This document shows, piece after piece, positions 10,795-20,284 of a stretch of 64,000 nucleotides of DNA. The position numbers and the translations under genes were made by a program. Where the stretch lies: assembly GCA_023052935.1 (NCBI GenBank), contig CM041295.1, forward strand, positions 22,072,880 through 22,136,879. The letters are read 5' to 3'. The notes below the pieces were generated by a model. That model was given only the letters and a program-made list of their open reading frames with translations. It was not told the origin of the DNA and ran no database searches. Within the stretch, counting starts at the first letter, position 1; each line of letters begins with the position of its first letter. The stretch comes from Piezodorus guildinii (taxonomy: Eukaryota; Arthropoda; Insecta; Hemiptera; Pentatomidae).

Positions 10795-10980
10795 TTCAGC
10801 TGAAAAAGAAAATCCTCAGCACATACACGGGGAAAGCACCGTCCGCAAGTGGTTTGCTCGGTTGAGGACCGGGAATTTTGACTTGGAAGACGCAAAGTGC
10901 TCGAGTCGTCCTTCAACTATTGATGGTGACCGAATAATAAAAATTACCTGGCAACCAAATAAGATGGCAACATGTGAAAC
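10795..10980 (+). pseudogene. mariner transposase N-terminal fragment
   Basis: The translation gives STVRKWFARLRTGNFDLEDA followed by a piece like CSSRPSTIDGDRI. This is the helix-turn-helix region and GRPS-type linker of mariner transposases. The frame is open for about 57 codons, but nothing of the catalytic domain follows. No terminal inverted repeats were found around it. Confidence 0.75.
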
Positions 10981-11109
10981 ATCAGAATGGGATATATATA
11001 TGATTAAAAATATTTACAAGAATCTGTTTATTTATTTTTAATTGATGAAATTTATTGAAATCACCAGTTAATCTTAAAAACTTTTCTCAATTTTAACTTA
11101 CTTTAAACC

Positions 11110-11668
11110 CAACAGTTGCATCATAAACCCTCCAGTCTCACATCCAATCCATTGAAGAATGGTATCATAAATGGAGAATTAAAATTAATGATTCGTCGCA
11201 AACCTATGACTACCTGTCCTACTGTATCCTTTAGCAACATTCCACTAAACCCTGTTGAACATATCCGTTACCTTGTACTCCATTTAGACAAGCGCCTTAC
11301 TTCAATCCTTGCAATTCAAAATCCTCAATGCTCCTTACTTTGTAACTAATAAACTCATCCATAGAGACCTAAATATCCCACTGGTTGCAGACTTAGCCCG
11401 CAATAGATACACCTCCTTTAATTCCAAACTACCAGCACACTCAAACCCGCTTGTCCGTAATCTCTCAACTACATCTATTCCCGATAATCCTACGAGGCGC
11501 CTGAAAAGACGGTTTCCTCGAGATCTGCTTATAAAGTAAACTTTTTAGTAAACCACTGGGTAGCTTCTTCACGTCTCTATGCATGCCTATTATTGCAAAC
11601 CATCTATTTTACTTATTGTATTTGTAAATACAGTTAGAAAAATCCAATAAAATATGAAATAGGAAAAA
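11110..11668 (+). pseudogene. Jockey-1 LINE, internally deleted
   Basis: The first part encodes RRKPMTTCPTVSFSNIPL and EHIRYLVLHLDKRLT. It then jumps, at about 11300, to ILNAPYFVTNKLIHRDLNI, SFNSKLPAHSNPLVRNL and RRLKRRFPRDLL. Compared with 2407-3237, roughly 250 bases between these blocks are missing. The 3' UTR and A-tail (11655-11675) are present. Two frames are used, so the copy is broken. Confidence 0.8.
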
Positions 11669-11675
11669 AAAAAAA

Positions 11676-12427
11676 AAACTTCATTTAAAAGTTCTTAAAT
11701 TGATTTTAACAACAGAGGTATGTAAAACAAGAGTGTGACGTGCCCCTAACTTTTATATATATACACATGTATATATATATATTCCTACATACATTGATAT
11801 ATCATGTTAATCGATTTACAGAAGTGCATGGTCTAGTCCAGTTTCGGAAAAAAAACTTCTTACACGATAAAAGCGAGTGAGCGATTTGGGATTGGAACAT
11901 CGATTCATTTACCATCTGATTTCGATCAGCTAATAATTACAGGAGGACCAAATAATAGCTCATGCAAACAATCAGAGCAAACAGTTAATAGGAACCTATT
12001 CTAATTAATCTACACGCTTCTGGGTCTCTCTATACCAATTTAGGTTTAAGACCTTCTCTATTTGAGCTAGCATTCAAATATATTTAGCTCATGAAGATGT
12101 TTTTCAATTTTTTTCAAAGCTTGACCCTTCAGTCTTGTAAATGCACATATCCAGGTAAAAACAACAACAACCAAATACAAGAAACAAAATCTGGAGAGAG
12201 AAACACACGACTTTCAGTTGAAACTTAGCAAACCTTCCTTCTTGTAATCAAGTTTTTAATTAGTCCGTAGTTGAAATATGTATTATATTGTTATGAAGGA
12301 AACACATTTTTTAGATTAAATAATACAAAGGGTTTATGGCATATTCGTCACTTTATATCATATTCATATTATATCGCATTCCACCACTTTGTATATAAAA
12401 TGTTATGTATTAATACTGAATGAAATT
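11676..12427. other. unassigned AT-rich stretch
   Basis: Contains an interrupted TA-rich microsatellite at about 11753-11782 and a possible short family A right-end relic at 11690-11740. No gene seen. Confidence 0.35.
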
Positions 12428-12722
12428 GGGGAGCCCGTGGCTGAGTGGCTAGCGCGCTAGTCTCTCATGCTAAAGTTGTGAGTTCGAATCCCAGTCCCAA
12501 CGGGGCTTTTATAAGAATGTAATTAAATATGGATTCACTCACAGATTCTCCCCCGGGTATGTGAGACCCGTCAGCCAAATGGTGGCCACTCATAAAATTA
12601 GGCGTAGGGAGTGATGACCCTACACTAGAAAATACATCACGAAACGTGAGTGTAACCTTTCAGGAGATTATACCGCGAGGCCCAGGGCCTACGCGGCCTG
12701 TCGCGCCAGGGAAAAAAAAATT
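12428..12722 (+). mobile_element. tRNA-derived SINE (SINE-1), near full-length
   Basis: The head GGGGAGCCCGTGGCTGAGTG contains an A-box. A B-box GAGTTCGAATCCC follows at 12480-12492, the usual spacing of an internal RNA polymerase III promoter. The tRNA-unrelated body contains CCCCCGGGTATGTGAGAC, GGTGGCCACTCATAAAATTA and CGCGGCCTGTCGCGCCAGG. It ends in an A-run at 12712-12720. A second copy is at 8245-8478 (minus) and a 5'-truncated one at 53690-53893. The LINE partner is unknown. Confidence 0.9.
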
Positions 12723-12803
12723 ATGGAAATTAAATGGGTTATTAAATAATTTCATTGTTAATAGAAATTATTAATCAGCCTTAATCAGTAAAAGTCAAAA
12801 TGC

Positions 12804-12890
12804 ATTTACCTACTCCCCTTGGTTGCTCCGTGGGCTGCCCCCCGCGGTACACCGGGGTATCCTGGTAGTACCCCCTAGCGGCAGCCGACA
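12804..12890 (+). repeat. short GC-rich repeat linked to SINE-1
   Basis: The tract ATTTACCTACTCCCCTTGG followed by GGTATCCTGGTAGTACCCCC also occurs on the minus strand at 53556-53631. Its first 17 bases recur at 53921-53937. All copies lie close to a SINE-1 element. Function and origin unknown; it could be the end of another element. Confidence 0.5.
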
Positions 12891-12952
12891 AAGATATTAG
12901 TTCTGGCCAAGGGATAGGTATATTGTCATTAAGGTTTACAAAGCCGTCTTTT

Positions 12953-12966
12953 AGATAGTATATATA
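12953..12966 (+). repeat. target-site duplication, left copy (RTE element)
   Basis: The 14 bases AGATAGTATATATA are repeated exactly at 15634-15647, immediately beyond the 3' end of the RTE element. This marks the insertion boundaries. Confidence 0.8.
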
Positions 12967-12984
12967 AGGCTTTGCAAACTACGC

Positions 12985-13159
12985 ATTAGACGGCATTTCA
13001 GGAACATTAGTTTGATTTGTGTTCATTCACCCACAGAAGAGAAGGATGAGGAGGTGAAAGATACCTTCTATGAACAATTAGAAGCTGCTTATAATACCTG
13101 TCCCAACTATGATATGAAAATCGTCCTAGGAGATTTCAACGCGCAAGTCGGGAAGGGAT
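12985..13159 (+). pseudogene. RTE endonuclease domain, middle part
   Basis: The frame reads HFRNISLICVHSPTEEKDEE, then KDTFYEQLEAAY and MKIVLGDFNAQVG. The last motif, GDFNA, is the conserved aspartate/asparagine site of the apurinic-endonuclease family that nicks target DNA for LINE insertion. The frame ends at a TAG (13159-13161) and shifts by one base before continuing at about 13168. The N-terminal part of the endonuclease is lost to 5' truncation. Confidence 0.85.
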
Positions 13160-13165
13160 AGAGCT

Positions 13166-13857
13166 GAGACCAACAATTGGAGCGCATAGCTTACATCAAG
13201 TGACGAATGACAATGGACTAAGGATGGAAAGTTTTGCAACCGTGAAATCCATGGCAGTCATGAGTACTATGTTCCCTCATAAAAAAGTGCACAAAGAAAC
13301 ATGGCACTCTCCAGATGGTACCTCTGCAAGCCAAATTGATCACGTACTGGTTTCCACCAAAAATTTCAGCTGTGTAAATGATGTACGATCATATAGAGAA
13401 TATGATGTTAACTCCGATCACTACTTAGTAATCATAAAACTTCACCAAAAAATAAAATGCTCTACAAAGAAACCAATGCCCCGAAGTGAGCAGTGGAATA
13501 CAGAACGCCTCGGGACTGAAGAAGAGAGTGATAGATTTACCGTGAAGTTCCACGAGACAGTTATGAGCATACCAGTTAGTGAAGGTACGGAAACTATTGA
13601 AAGTAGGTGGAGACGCATCAAGACAGGTTTAACGCAGTCTGCAAAAGAGGTGTGTGGAGTAAAGAAAAGAAGTCATCGTAACGGTTGGTTTGATGAAGAA
13701 TGCGAGCAGGCTGTCCAGATAAGGAATGAAAAAAGACTAATCTGAATTAGTAGAAATACACGGCAGAGCTTAAAGCAGTACAAAGATGCCAGGAAACACG
13801 CGAAGGGATTGGTTAGGAGAAAAAAGAAGGAATCACTAATGAAGCAAATCAAAAAGA
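13166..13857 (+). pseudogene. RTE endonuclease C-terminus and linker
   Basis: Contains HSLHQVTNDNGLRMESFA, then SASQIDHVLVSTKNFS and NSDHYLVIIKL. IDHVLV and SDHYLV are the terminal endonuclease motifs with the catalytic Asp-His pair. A linker with KRSHRNGWFDEECEQAVQIR follows, a block typical of RTE proteins. A TGA at 13743-13745 interrupts it in frame, and a shift in the A-rich tract near 13855 moves it into the frame of the reverse transcriptase. The longest open piece is 13200-13745. The first Met is internal, not a true start. Confidence 0.88.
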
Positions 13858-13862
13858 AAAAA

Positions 13863-14082
13863 TGAATCACGCAAATTCTACAGATCGGTGAATCACATCA
13901 AAAGCGAACCGACTAGGAAAGGAAACCTAATAAGGGACGACAAGGGTAAAATGCTAATGCTGGAAGAAGAGGTACAGGAAAGGTGGCGACAGTATTTCAG
14001 GAATCTGCTGAACCCAAGAGATTCGGAGACCAACCAGGGAGATCAAGCCCAGTTACCATTGAGGATAAATGAGGATGACTAG
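13863..14082 (+). pseudogene. RTE linker before the reverse transcriptase
   Basis: Encodes KFYRSVNHIKSEPTRKGNLI and EEEVQERWRQYFRNLLN, the segment that normally leads into the polymerase domain of RTE elements (GRWKEYFEELLN-type). It is in the same frame as the ORF starting at 14110 and is separated from it only by a TAG stop at 14080-14082. Confidence 0.85.
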
Positions 14083-14109
14083 GAAACCATTCCACCAGAT
14101 GTAGAGGAC

Positions 14110-15504
14110 ATGGAAAACATCCTTAATAAACTCAAAAATAATAAAGCGCCAGGTAATGAAGGACTACCCGCAGAGTTGTTAAAAGCGGGACATAATGAAG
14201 TTGCAAAGGAACTGCAGGAACTGGTAGCTCAGATATGGGAAGAGGAACGTCTGCCTGAAGAATGGAATAAGGCTCTTGTAGTGCCCGTGTACAAGAAGAA
14301 GGGCGAGTCAACAATATGCAGTAACTATCGGGGGATTAGTTTGCTAAGTGCGGCATATAAAATTTTCTCCATAACCCTTTATAACAGGCTCCTCCCATAT
14401 GTAGAACAGAAACTGGGCGACTATCAGGGTGGTTTTCGGCCCAATAGGTCCACTATTGATCAAATCTTCGCCCTGAAGCAAATCTGTGAGAAGATGAATG
14501 AGTTTCAGCAGACTACCTGGATGTTGTTTGTCGATTTTAAGGCCGCCTATGATACCATAGTTAGGAGTAAGCTCGTAGTAGCCAAGCATGAACTGGGACT
14601 ACCATGTAAACTAATTCGTTTAGTAAAATGCACAATGGCAAATATAATTCGCCAAGTTAATTGCTGTGGGCTATCGGAGCCGTTTGAAGTAGAAGGTGGT
14701 CTGAGACAAGGAGATCCAATAGCTCCTCTTCTGTTCAATATAGCTCTGCAAGTCATCATCAATAGGGCGGAATTAGAACAGCACGGGACAATATTTACAA
14801 AGATGCCTCAAATTCTCGCATATGCAGATGACGTGGTCATTATTGGTAGATCCCTGCCGAGCATAAGAGCGGCCTTTGAAGCAATGGACAAGGAAGCAGG
14901 AAAGATCGGCCTAAAAGTCAACGAGCTGAAAACTAAGATAATGGTACTAGGCACACGAATGGACCGGCGGCAGAGTCATTATGAAATGGGACCCTATAAA
15001 ATAGAACTGGTAAGAAGTTTTCAGTATCAAGGCTCTATTATAAATGATGACCTGAAGGAAGAAGAAGAGGTAAGGAAGCGTATAGCAGCTGGTAATAGAG
15101 CCTATTTTTCCTTATCAAAGCTATTTAGAAGCAAGCTTTTGAGCCGCTCCACCAAGTTGATGCTATACAAAACCCTTGTAAGACCAGTGGTTACGTACGG
15201 TGGAGAAACGTGGATCCTCAACAACAACAATGTGGACCTGCTTGATAGGTTTGAACGGGTAATCCTAAGGAGAATCCTGGGAGCCGTATTTGAGGATGGT
15301 CAATGGCGGCGGAGGAAAAATAAGGAATTGTTTCAGCTCTACCAGGATATCAGTATCTCCTCTCATATTAAGATACAGAGGTTAAAATGGATTGGGCACG
15401 TGATGAGGATGAACTGTGACAGGGTTGCGAGTAGAGTGTTCAGGAATGTTCCGGATGGCCGGCGCCGGCGTGGCAGGCCGAAGGGTCGATGGAGGATGGT
15501 GTAG
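14110..15504 (+). CDS. RTE reverse transcriptase (464 aa open frame, truncated)
   Basis: RNA-directed DNA polymerase for target-primed reverse transcription. Residues 11-30 give NKAPGNEGLPAELLK (fingers). VDFKAAYD at about 141-148 is motif A, with the catalytic Asp. GLRQGDPIAPLLFN at about 197-210 is motif B'. AYADDVVII at about 237-245 is motif C with both catalytic Asp residues. Then come a KTKIMVLGTR motif D region and an RPVVTYGGETWILN block. The C-terminus carries LKWIGHVMRM and GRPKGRW, typical of RTE. All catalytic residues are present. The frame ends early at 15502-15504: a one-base loss near 15494 shifts the natural C-terminus (KDLRQLGISLRGAEDREGW, ending at 15611) out of frame. The Met at 14110 is internal, so this is a fragment of a broken ORF. 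Confidence 0.9.
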   Translation: MENILNKLKNNKAPGNEGLPAELLKAGHNEVAKELQELVAQIWEEERLPEEWNKALVVPVYKKKGESTICSNYRGISLLSAAYKIFSITLYNRLLPYVEQKLGDYQGGFRPNRSTIDQIFALKQICEKMNEFQQTTWMLFVDFKAAYDTIVRSKLVVAKHELGLPCKLIRLVKCTMANIIRQVNCCGLSEPFEVEGGLRQGDPIAPLLFNIALQVIINRAELEQHGTIFTKMPQILAYADDVVIIGRSLPSIRAAFEAMDKEAGKIGLKVNELKTKIMVLGTRMDRRQSHYEMGPYKIELVRSFQYQGSIINDDLKEEEEVRKRIAAGNRAYFSLSKLFRSKLLSRSTKLMLYKTLVRPVVTYGGETWILNNNNVDLLDRFERVILRRILGAVFEDGQWRRRKNKELFQLYQDISISSHIKIQRLKWIGHVMRMNCDRVASRVFRNVPDGRRRRGRPKGRWRMV

Positions 15505-15633
15505 GGAAGGATCTTAGACAGCTCGGGATCTCTCTGAGAGGAGCTGAGGATCGAGAAGGATGGTTGGCGACTGTAGAGCAGGCCAAAAGGGCGGCCTCAT
15601 GCGCCTGTTGAGCCAGTAGAAGAAGAAGAAAGA

Positions 15634-15647
15634 AGATAGTATATATA
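15634..15647 (+). repeat. target-site duplication, right copy (RTE element)
   Basis: Exact repeat of 12953-12966, directly after the GAA-rich 3' end of the RTE element. Confidence 0.8.
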
Positions 15648-15694
15648 TATTTGTCGGAATACATTAAAATGTACAAATAGATCTTTGTAACATC

Positions 15695-15740
15695 CTTCAC
15701 TCTACCACCCTAAAGATGGCCAAAACGTTGGTAAAACAAT
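15695..15740 (+). ncRNA. decayed hammerhead-ribozyme-like motif
   Basis: CTAAAGATGGCC is followed by AAAACGTTGGT. By comparison with the better motif at 20947-20982, this keeps the core order (CUGANGA-like, helix II, GAAA-like, CGU). It has lost the second strand of helix II, and two core positions are changed. It is probably a relic of a Penelope-like element end. Confidence 0.4.
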
Positions 15741-15776
15741 AAATAGTTTCTAATATTTTATTTTTAATTTCAGTTT

Positions 15777-15920
15777 TTACCTATATATGAAATAAATAGT
15801 AAGAGAAAATATTGCGATCGTGAAAATTTTTGAATTCCAGTTTTCAACTAAAATGCGCGTTTAGGGTACCCTGACTCCAAATAACCACGTCCCGCGAAAG
15901 GCTCTGAGTGTATTTATATA
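15777..15920 (+). repeat. repeat family A, left end only
   Basis: TTTTTACCTATATATGAAAT, GCGATCGTGAAAATTTTTGA and CCAAATAACCACGTCCCGC follow the order of family A at 19110-19225. It breaks off before the middle of the element, at a (TA)n tract. Confidence 0.75.
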
Positions 15921-15933
15921 TAACTCACTTATA

Positions 15934-15934
<1 letters not shown>

Positions 15935-15976
<42 letters not shown>
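15935..15976. repeat. (TA)n microsatellite
   Basis: About 20 uninterrupted TA units. Lies at the junction between a family A fragment and a LINE tail. Confidence 0.9.
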
Positions 15977-15979
<3 letters not shown>

Positions 15980-16120
15980 TTTATTTATTTTTTAATTTAT
16001 GTAATTTGACTTTATCATTTTTTTCTGTATGTATTGTATGAATGTTGTTTCATATCACTATTACTATTGTTCTTTTTTAAACAAGTTGTAATACATCTAA
16101 ATAAATAAATATTATTAAAT
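15980..16120 (+). mobile_element. Jockey-2-type LINE 3' tail
   Basis: GTAATTTGACTTTATCATTT, GTATGAATGTTGTTTCATAT and AATAAATAAATATT follow the common tail seen at 9000-9178. No coding part. Confidence 0.6.
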
Positions 16121-16269
16121 CAAATATATTTTTAATCATTTAATTTTTTTTTATACGTAGGTTTTTGTATAATTTTTCCTACAACTGCACTATAATCTCA
16201 GTTTCAATCTATCACATTTTAGTCATTTAGGCTAATCAATTATAATTACCTTAAAAAAAAAAAAAAAAA

Positions 16270-16588
16270 GGGAGCGGCGTGGTCTGGTGGATAGAGCGCT
16301 AGTCTGCTGTGCTCCGGGTCCTGGGTTCGAATTCCGGCTATGGCAGAATATTATTTATTCTGTTAATTCAGTCGGGGGGAGTCCCTAGGGTATGGGGACC
16401 CTCCTGTGGCAGACCCAGCCTCTATAAATTAAGTACCCAAAATAATTGGGGGAAAAACTGGCGGCTGAGCGCGATTAAGGCCTTATCACCTCATTGTACT
16501 GCCATTGGCCTAGAAACAGTACGAATCACTATATGTACTGAACCCAAGACCCTTCATGGGTTGTAGTGGTACAGGTTTTTTTTTTTTC
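16270..16588 (+). mobile_element. tRNA-derived SINE (SINE-2), near full-length
   Basis: The head GGGAGCGGCGTGGTCTGGTG and following GATAGAGCG give an A-box. The B-box GGGTTCGAATTCC is at 16323-16335. The body includes CAGAATATTATTTATTCTGT and AGACCCTTCATGGGTTGTAG, and the element ends in a T-run (16576 onward) of the kind that stops RNA polymerase III. A second copy, split by a hAT-like MITE, is at 41737-42312. The long open frame over this region is not a gene. Confidence 0.9.
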
Positions 16589-16589
16589 A

Positions 16590-17334
16590 TTTTTATTTTT
16601 TTTTTTTATTATTATTATTTTTTTTAATCATGCTGATTGTAATGATTTCCTATCCGAAATCACTTGTAAATATCTTGTATTTTTTTAAATTTGTAAACAA
16701 AGGTTCTTTTCTTCTTCTTCTACTGTTTCATTGTCTTTTAATTTCTCTGACGGCTACCCCTACTGACTCCCTCCTTTATAATAATTAATATAGTAGAAAA
16801 TCCCGTTTGGATCGAAAAAGTTATCCCCGGCAGAGTCAAATGTCAAGCAGAAGAGTGTCATGAAAGGAAGGGATGGCTGAGGGGGGAGTTTGCCCCCTCC
16901 GGAGTATTAGCTGAGACCTCAATCAAAGCAGAAGCTACCCCCCCCCCTTCCCCCCCTCCACTTCGCCCATTTACCATCTGACAGGGTTTATTTCTCTCAA
17001 ATGACTTATAGCAATTTTACTTTACAATTTGACTCAACGGCTTAGCTTTGTACTTTGAAAAGTATTTAAACATTTTCTCCAGAGGCTAAACAAACAATTA
17101 TAGCCGGAATCGTCCTTGATAGATCGACAGGGGAAGGGCTTACTTCCCCGTAAAAGTAAACTTTTACAGAATAATTCTCAAAGAACACTCCTACGTATAG
17201 ATTTGTGATAAAAGTCGTCTGAGATAAAACGCCATAGAACTTGAAAGAAAACACTAAAGTAAAGAGAAAAATATAATAAAGTCGAGATTTTTTTTCTAAT
17301 TTGTTTTTTCAGTCTGGTTTTTACTCGACAAAAG
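16590..17334. other. unassigned stretch with C-rich tracts
   Basis: Holds T-rich low complexity at 16560-16625 and C-runs at 16938-16965. The minus-strand frame at 17066-17254 shows no family signal. Confidence 0.35.
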
Positions 17335-18212
17335 GCTGATGAGGAACCCACATACAAGACTTAAAAGAAAATAACTCAACCGCAGAGTCGGCCAGTTATA
17401 CAGACTACAAAACAGATAATCTCATCTCACAGTTGACAACAAATTACTAATATACAAGACAGTACTGAAAACTATATGGACCTACGGACTTGGACTGTGG
17501 AGGACAGCTAAATATTCTAACATCAAAAAGATCCAATCCTTCCAATCCAAAGTTCTTCGAACAATAGTTAATGCCCCTTATTATGTTACCAACTGTACCC
17601 TACACTACAACCTTAATATTCCATTTATTTTAGACCTGGCACCATCCAACTATTCTAAATTCCATCGGAACCTTACTCATCACCCCTTTAGCACAATCCC
17701 TATCCAGCTCCACCCATCCCTACAATCCTCCTCAAAAATTGAAACGGCAGTGACCCCGCGTCGTTTTGTAAACATTTATACTGGAGTTCTGAAACTGGTC
17801 AGATCTTCCAATCATGCACTGCATGTTTGTGGCTATTGCGCCCTAGCTCAGCCTCCACTGGCTCACACCAATGACGGGGCTGAGGGAGAGGCACTGGGAT
17901 CTCTTGGATTACGCTTTTCCCTCTACAAGTGGAGAGAAAAGCCCAGTATGGGGTTCCTTTTGCAGATTGTAAATATTGTATATAGTTGTGATTGTGTGTA
18001 TGATGTGAATTTATTTCTCATTTCGTACTTATCTCAATTATAGACTGTTTTTTTTTCTTTTATTTATTTTTTTTTTTTTTGTATATATATTATATTTTGT
18101 GTATTTGAATTTATCATTATTTTCTGTATATATTGTATGAATGTGGTCTCATATCACTATTAATACTGTTCATTTAGAAACAAATATATCTTAAGAAATT
18201 AAAAAAAAAAAA
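17335..18212 (+). pseudogene. Jockey-2 LINE, reverse transcriptase C-terminus and 3' UTR
   Basis: In changing frames it encodes a degenerate LYRLQNR-like block, WTYGLGLWRTAKYSNIKK, VLRTIVNAPYYVTN and a DLAPSNYSKFHRNL piece. The 3' UTR follows, with GCTGAGGGAGAGGCACTGGG, and the tail TCATATCACTATTAATACTG leads to an A-run at 18200-18214. The frame 17750-18043 lies in this 3' UTR and is not coding. 5'-truncated, broken. Confidence 0.78.
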
Positions 18213-19106
18213 AATCATTTAAAGAACCAATAGAAAAGTACAAAAGCCTTAACCTACGCCTTATAGTTAAAATTTTAAGATTTATTTTGTACCATTAAAA
18301 ATATTAAAATTTTATTCGAGTTCACAGTATAACTATATACATATTTAGGAAAGAGATTCTTTATTTATTTATTTTTTTTAATTATATATAGGTACAACTC
18401 TATTATACAAAAAATACAATAAGTAAATTTAAACAACGATTATGGGCTTGAAACAGGGATTTGAAAAAACTATCCAGTGGTTTTTAATGTTTAATGTTTT
18501 GGTATTTTTTATTTTTGCACTCTATTCATAATTCATATTTTTGACTTTTTATAGTTTTATTGTCCATGTAAATAGACAAACTTCCTGGCAGATCCACGCC
18601 AGTATTTTATGTTATGTAAATATCGTTAAGAAATAAGATAAATTTCTAAACAAAAGACATTCATCCATCTCTCAACAGCTCATTAAAAGTACATTTACGT
18701 TAAAATAATCATAGAAAACCAAAAATAATTTAATGCGTTACCTGATATGCCGTCATAGGTCCACCATTCCTCCCAGCTGGCACGTATTTCTGAAAAAAAA
18801 AGTGTCTTCATAAGTTCAAAAAAGAAAGATATTGCGATAAAAATACTTATACATTATAAAACATATCTGACATCTATAATATTATTATATCATTTATATC
18901 AATAATATCGTGATACTCTTCTAAGTAAACCTTAAGTAGTTTATAATGATGGCTATCATACCTGTTATATGTTATTTTAGGAAATTTCGCAGGAAGCGCC
19001 ATTATGCCATTAATGTCTCATTAATTCATTATTATACCATTTGATTGATTTATTTGATTCTGATCTATATTTATTTATTTGATTTTATTGCACAAATCTA
19101 TATTTT
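18213..19106. other. unassigned AT-rich stretch
   Basis: No gene, RNA or repeat recognised. Confidence 0.4.
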
Positions 19107-20138
19107 TACCTTCACTTACTATATATAGTAAGGGAAAGTATTGCGATCGTGAAAATTTTCGAATTCCAGTTTTCAACGGAAATACACATTTTAGGGTTCC
19201 CTGAGACCAAATAACCAAGTCCCGCAAAAAGGTCTGTGTGTGTGTGGTAACTCCCGGACAGAAACGGTAAGTCCTATGAAACTGAAATTTCATATTTAAG
19301 ACAAATATACGCCCGAGACGTTACAAAACCTTTTTCATCAAAATGAGCTTACCAGAAGAGCCACTTTATACCATGCATTTTGCACCTTTTTTTGAGTTTC
19401 TCAAAAACGGTTCCGACGATTTTGATTAAACTCGCTATATCGATGTAAAATTTAATGGGCTTTAATATCATGTAGGATTTATTCTGATAAAAATGGTATG
19501 ACAGGGCTTAAATGCCGATATTTTAAATTTTCTTTCTCTAAAGTACCTTTAGTTTTGTTGATTCTATAAAAATAACTATATTGTCTTGTTACCACTGATA
19601 AAAAACAGGTAAATATAAAAATTGAATTAATTCGATACCCAACTAAGGGAGAAAACAGAAAAAATATTTTTTAATGCAATTTTTCGTTTTTGAACATAAG
19701 AATAGAAACATGTATGATATACCGTAAAGATTTCAGAAAAAATATTTTCTCATACACAAGCTTTTAAAAGTTAATAGAGATTGATAAAAAGCCGATAAAA
19801 CTATCTGATTATTTTAGATAATAATATAATAGATTTTTTAATAAAACACATGTTTCAATAGAAATTCAATTTAATTAATTCTTTAATAGTTTCACGTATT
19901 TTTATCTCTAACTGTTTTTGAAAATTCTTTCATTGATTTTAAAAATGGAGGTAAGTGAAAGTCGTGTGTTGCCCGCACGAGATTTAAAAAAAAAACACAT
20001 GTTTTTATAGAAATTCCATTTAACTAATTCGTTAATGGTTTCACTCATTTTTATCTCTTACTGTATTTGAAAATTCTTTAATCGATTTAAAAAACGGAGG
20101 TAAGTGAAATTCGTGTGTTGCCCGCACCAGATTTTTTT
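19107..20138 (+). repeat. repeat family A, most complete copy
   Basis: A noncoding element of about 1 kb. It starts near a palindrome, CTTACTATATATAGTAAG (19118-19135), followed by TATTGCGATCGTGAAAATTT. The middle contains CTCAAAAACGGTTCCGACGA, AACTCGCTATATCGATGTAA and GCTTAAATGCCGATATTTTA. The right end is GGAGGTAAGTGAAAGTCGTG, then TGTTGCCCGCACCAGA and a T-run. The motif ACTTTCACTTACCT at the left end of other copies and AGGTAAGTGAAAGT near the right form a 14-bp inverted pair. There is no ORF. The last ~149 bp are tandemly duplicated here. Class unknown. Confidence 0.8.
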
Positions 20139-20284
20139 TTGTACTGAATTGATCCCCGGAACGCTGATTAACAGCAATAAATGTCAAAGGAAATGAAATG
20201 TAGAATTTAAATTACAATAAAGGTCTTTATCAAAATAAGGAAACATTTCTTCAAAAGAAATCTACCATTGGCATTTAGAGCCAG

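Larger units (their letters stand above)
12967..15633 (+). mobile_element. RTE-clade non-LTR retrotransposon, 5'-truncated
   Basis: A 2.67-kb insertion bounded by a 14-bp target-site duplication. It contains the second half of an apurinic-type endonuclease, a complete reverse-transcriptase core and the C-terminal region. The 3' end is a GAA-rich tract (15618-15633) rather than a long poly(A), as is common in RTE elements. It is interrupted by several single-base frameshifts and two in-frame stops (near 13160, 13743, 13855, 14080 and 15494), so it cannot encode a full protein. Compared with the other LINEs here it is well preserved, which suggests a fairly recent insertion. Confidence 0.9.

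Noticed and set aside
12428..12505. Functional tRNA gene
   Set aside because: Same reason: three related copies with a shared non-tRNA body show it is SINE-1.
16270..16345. Functional tRNA gene
   Set aside because: The A- and B-boxes belong to a SINE head: a non-tRNA body and a T-run tail follow, a second copy exists at 41737, and the acceptor stem does not close.
17750..18043. 97-codon plus-strand frame
   Set aside because: Falls in the 3' UTR of Jockey-2 and recurs as a broken frame in the other copies.
19107..20138. Family A as a Helitron
   Set aside because: No 5' TC / 3' CTRR pair with a 3' hairpin could be placed consistently, and the right end has a T-run; left unclassified.
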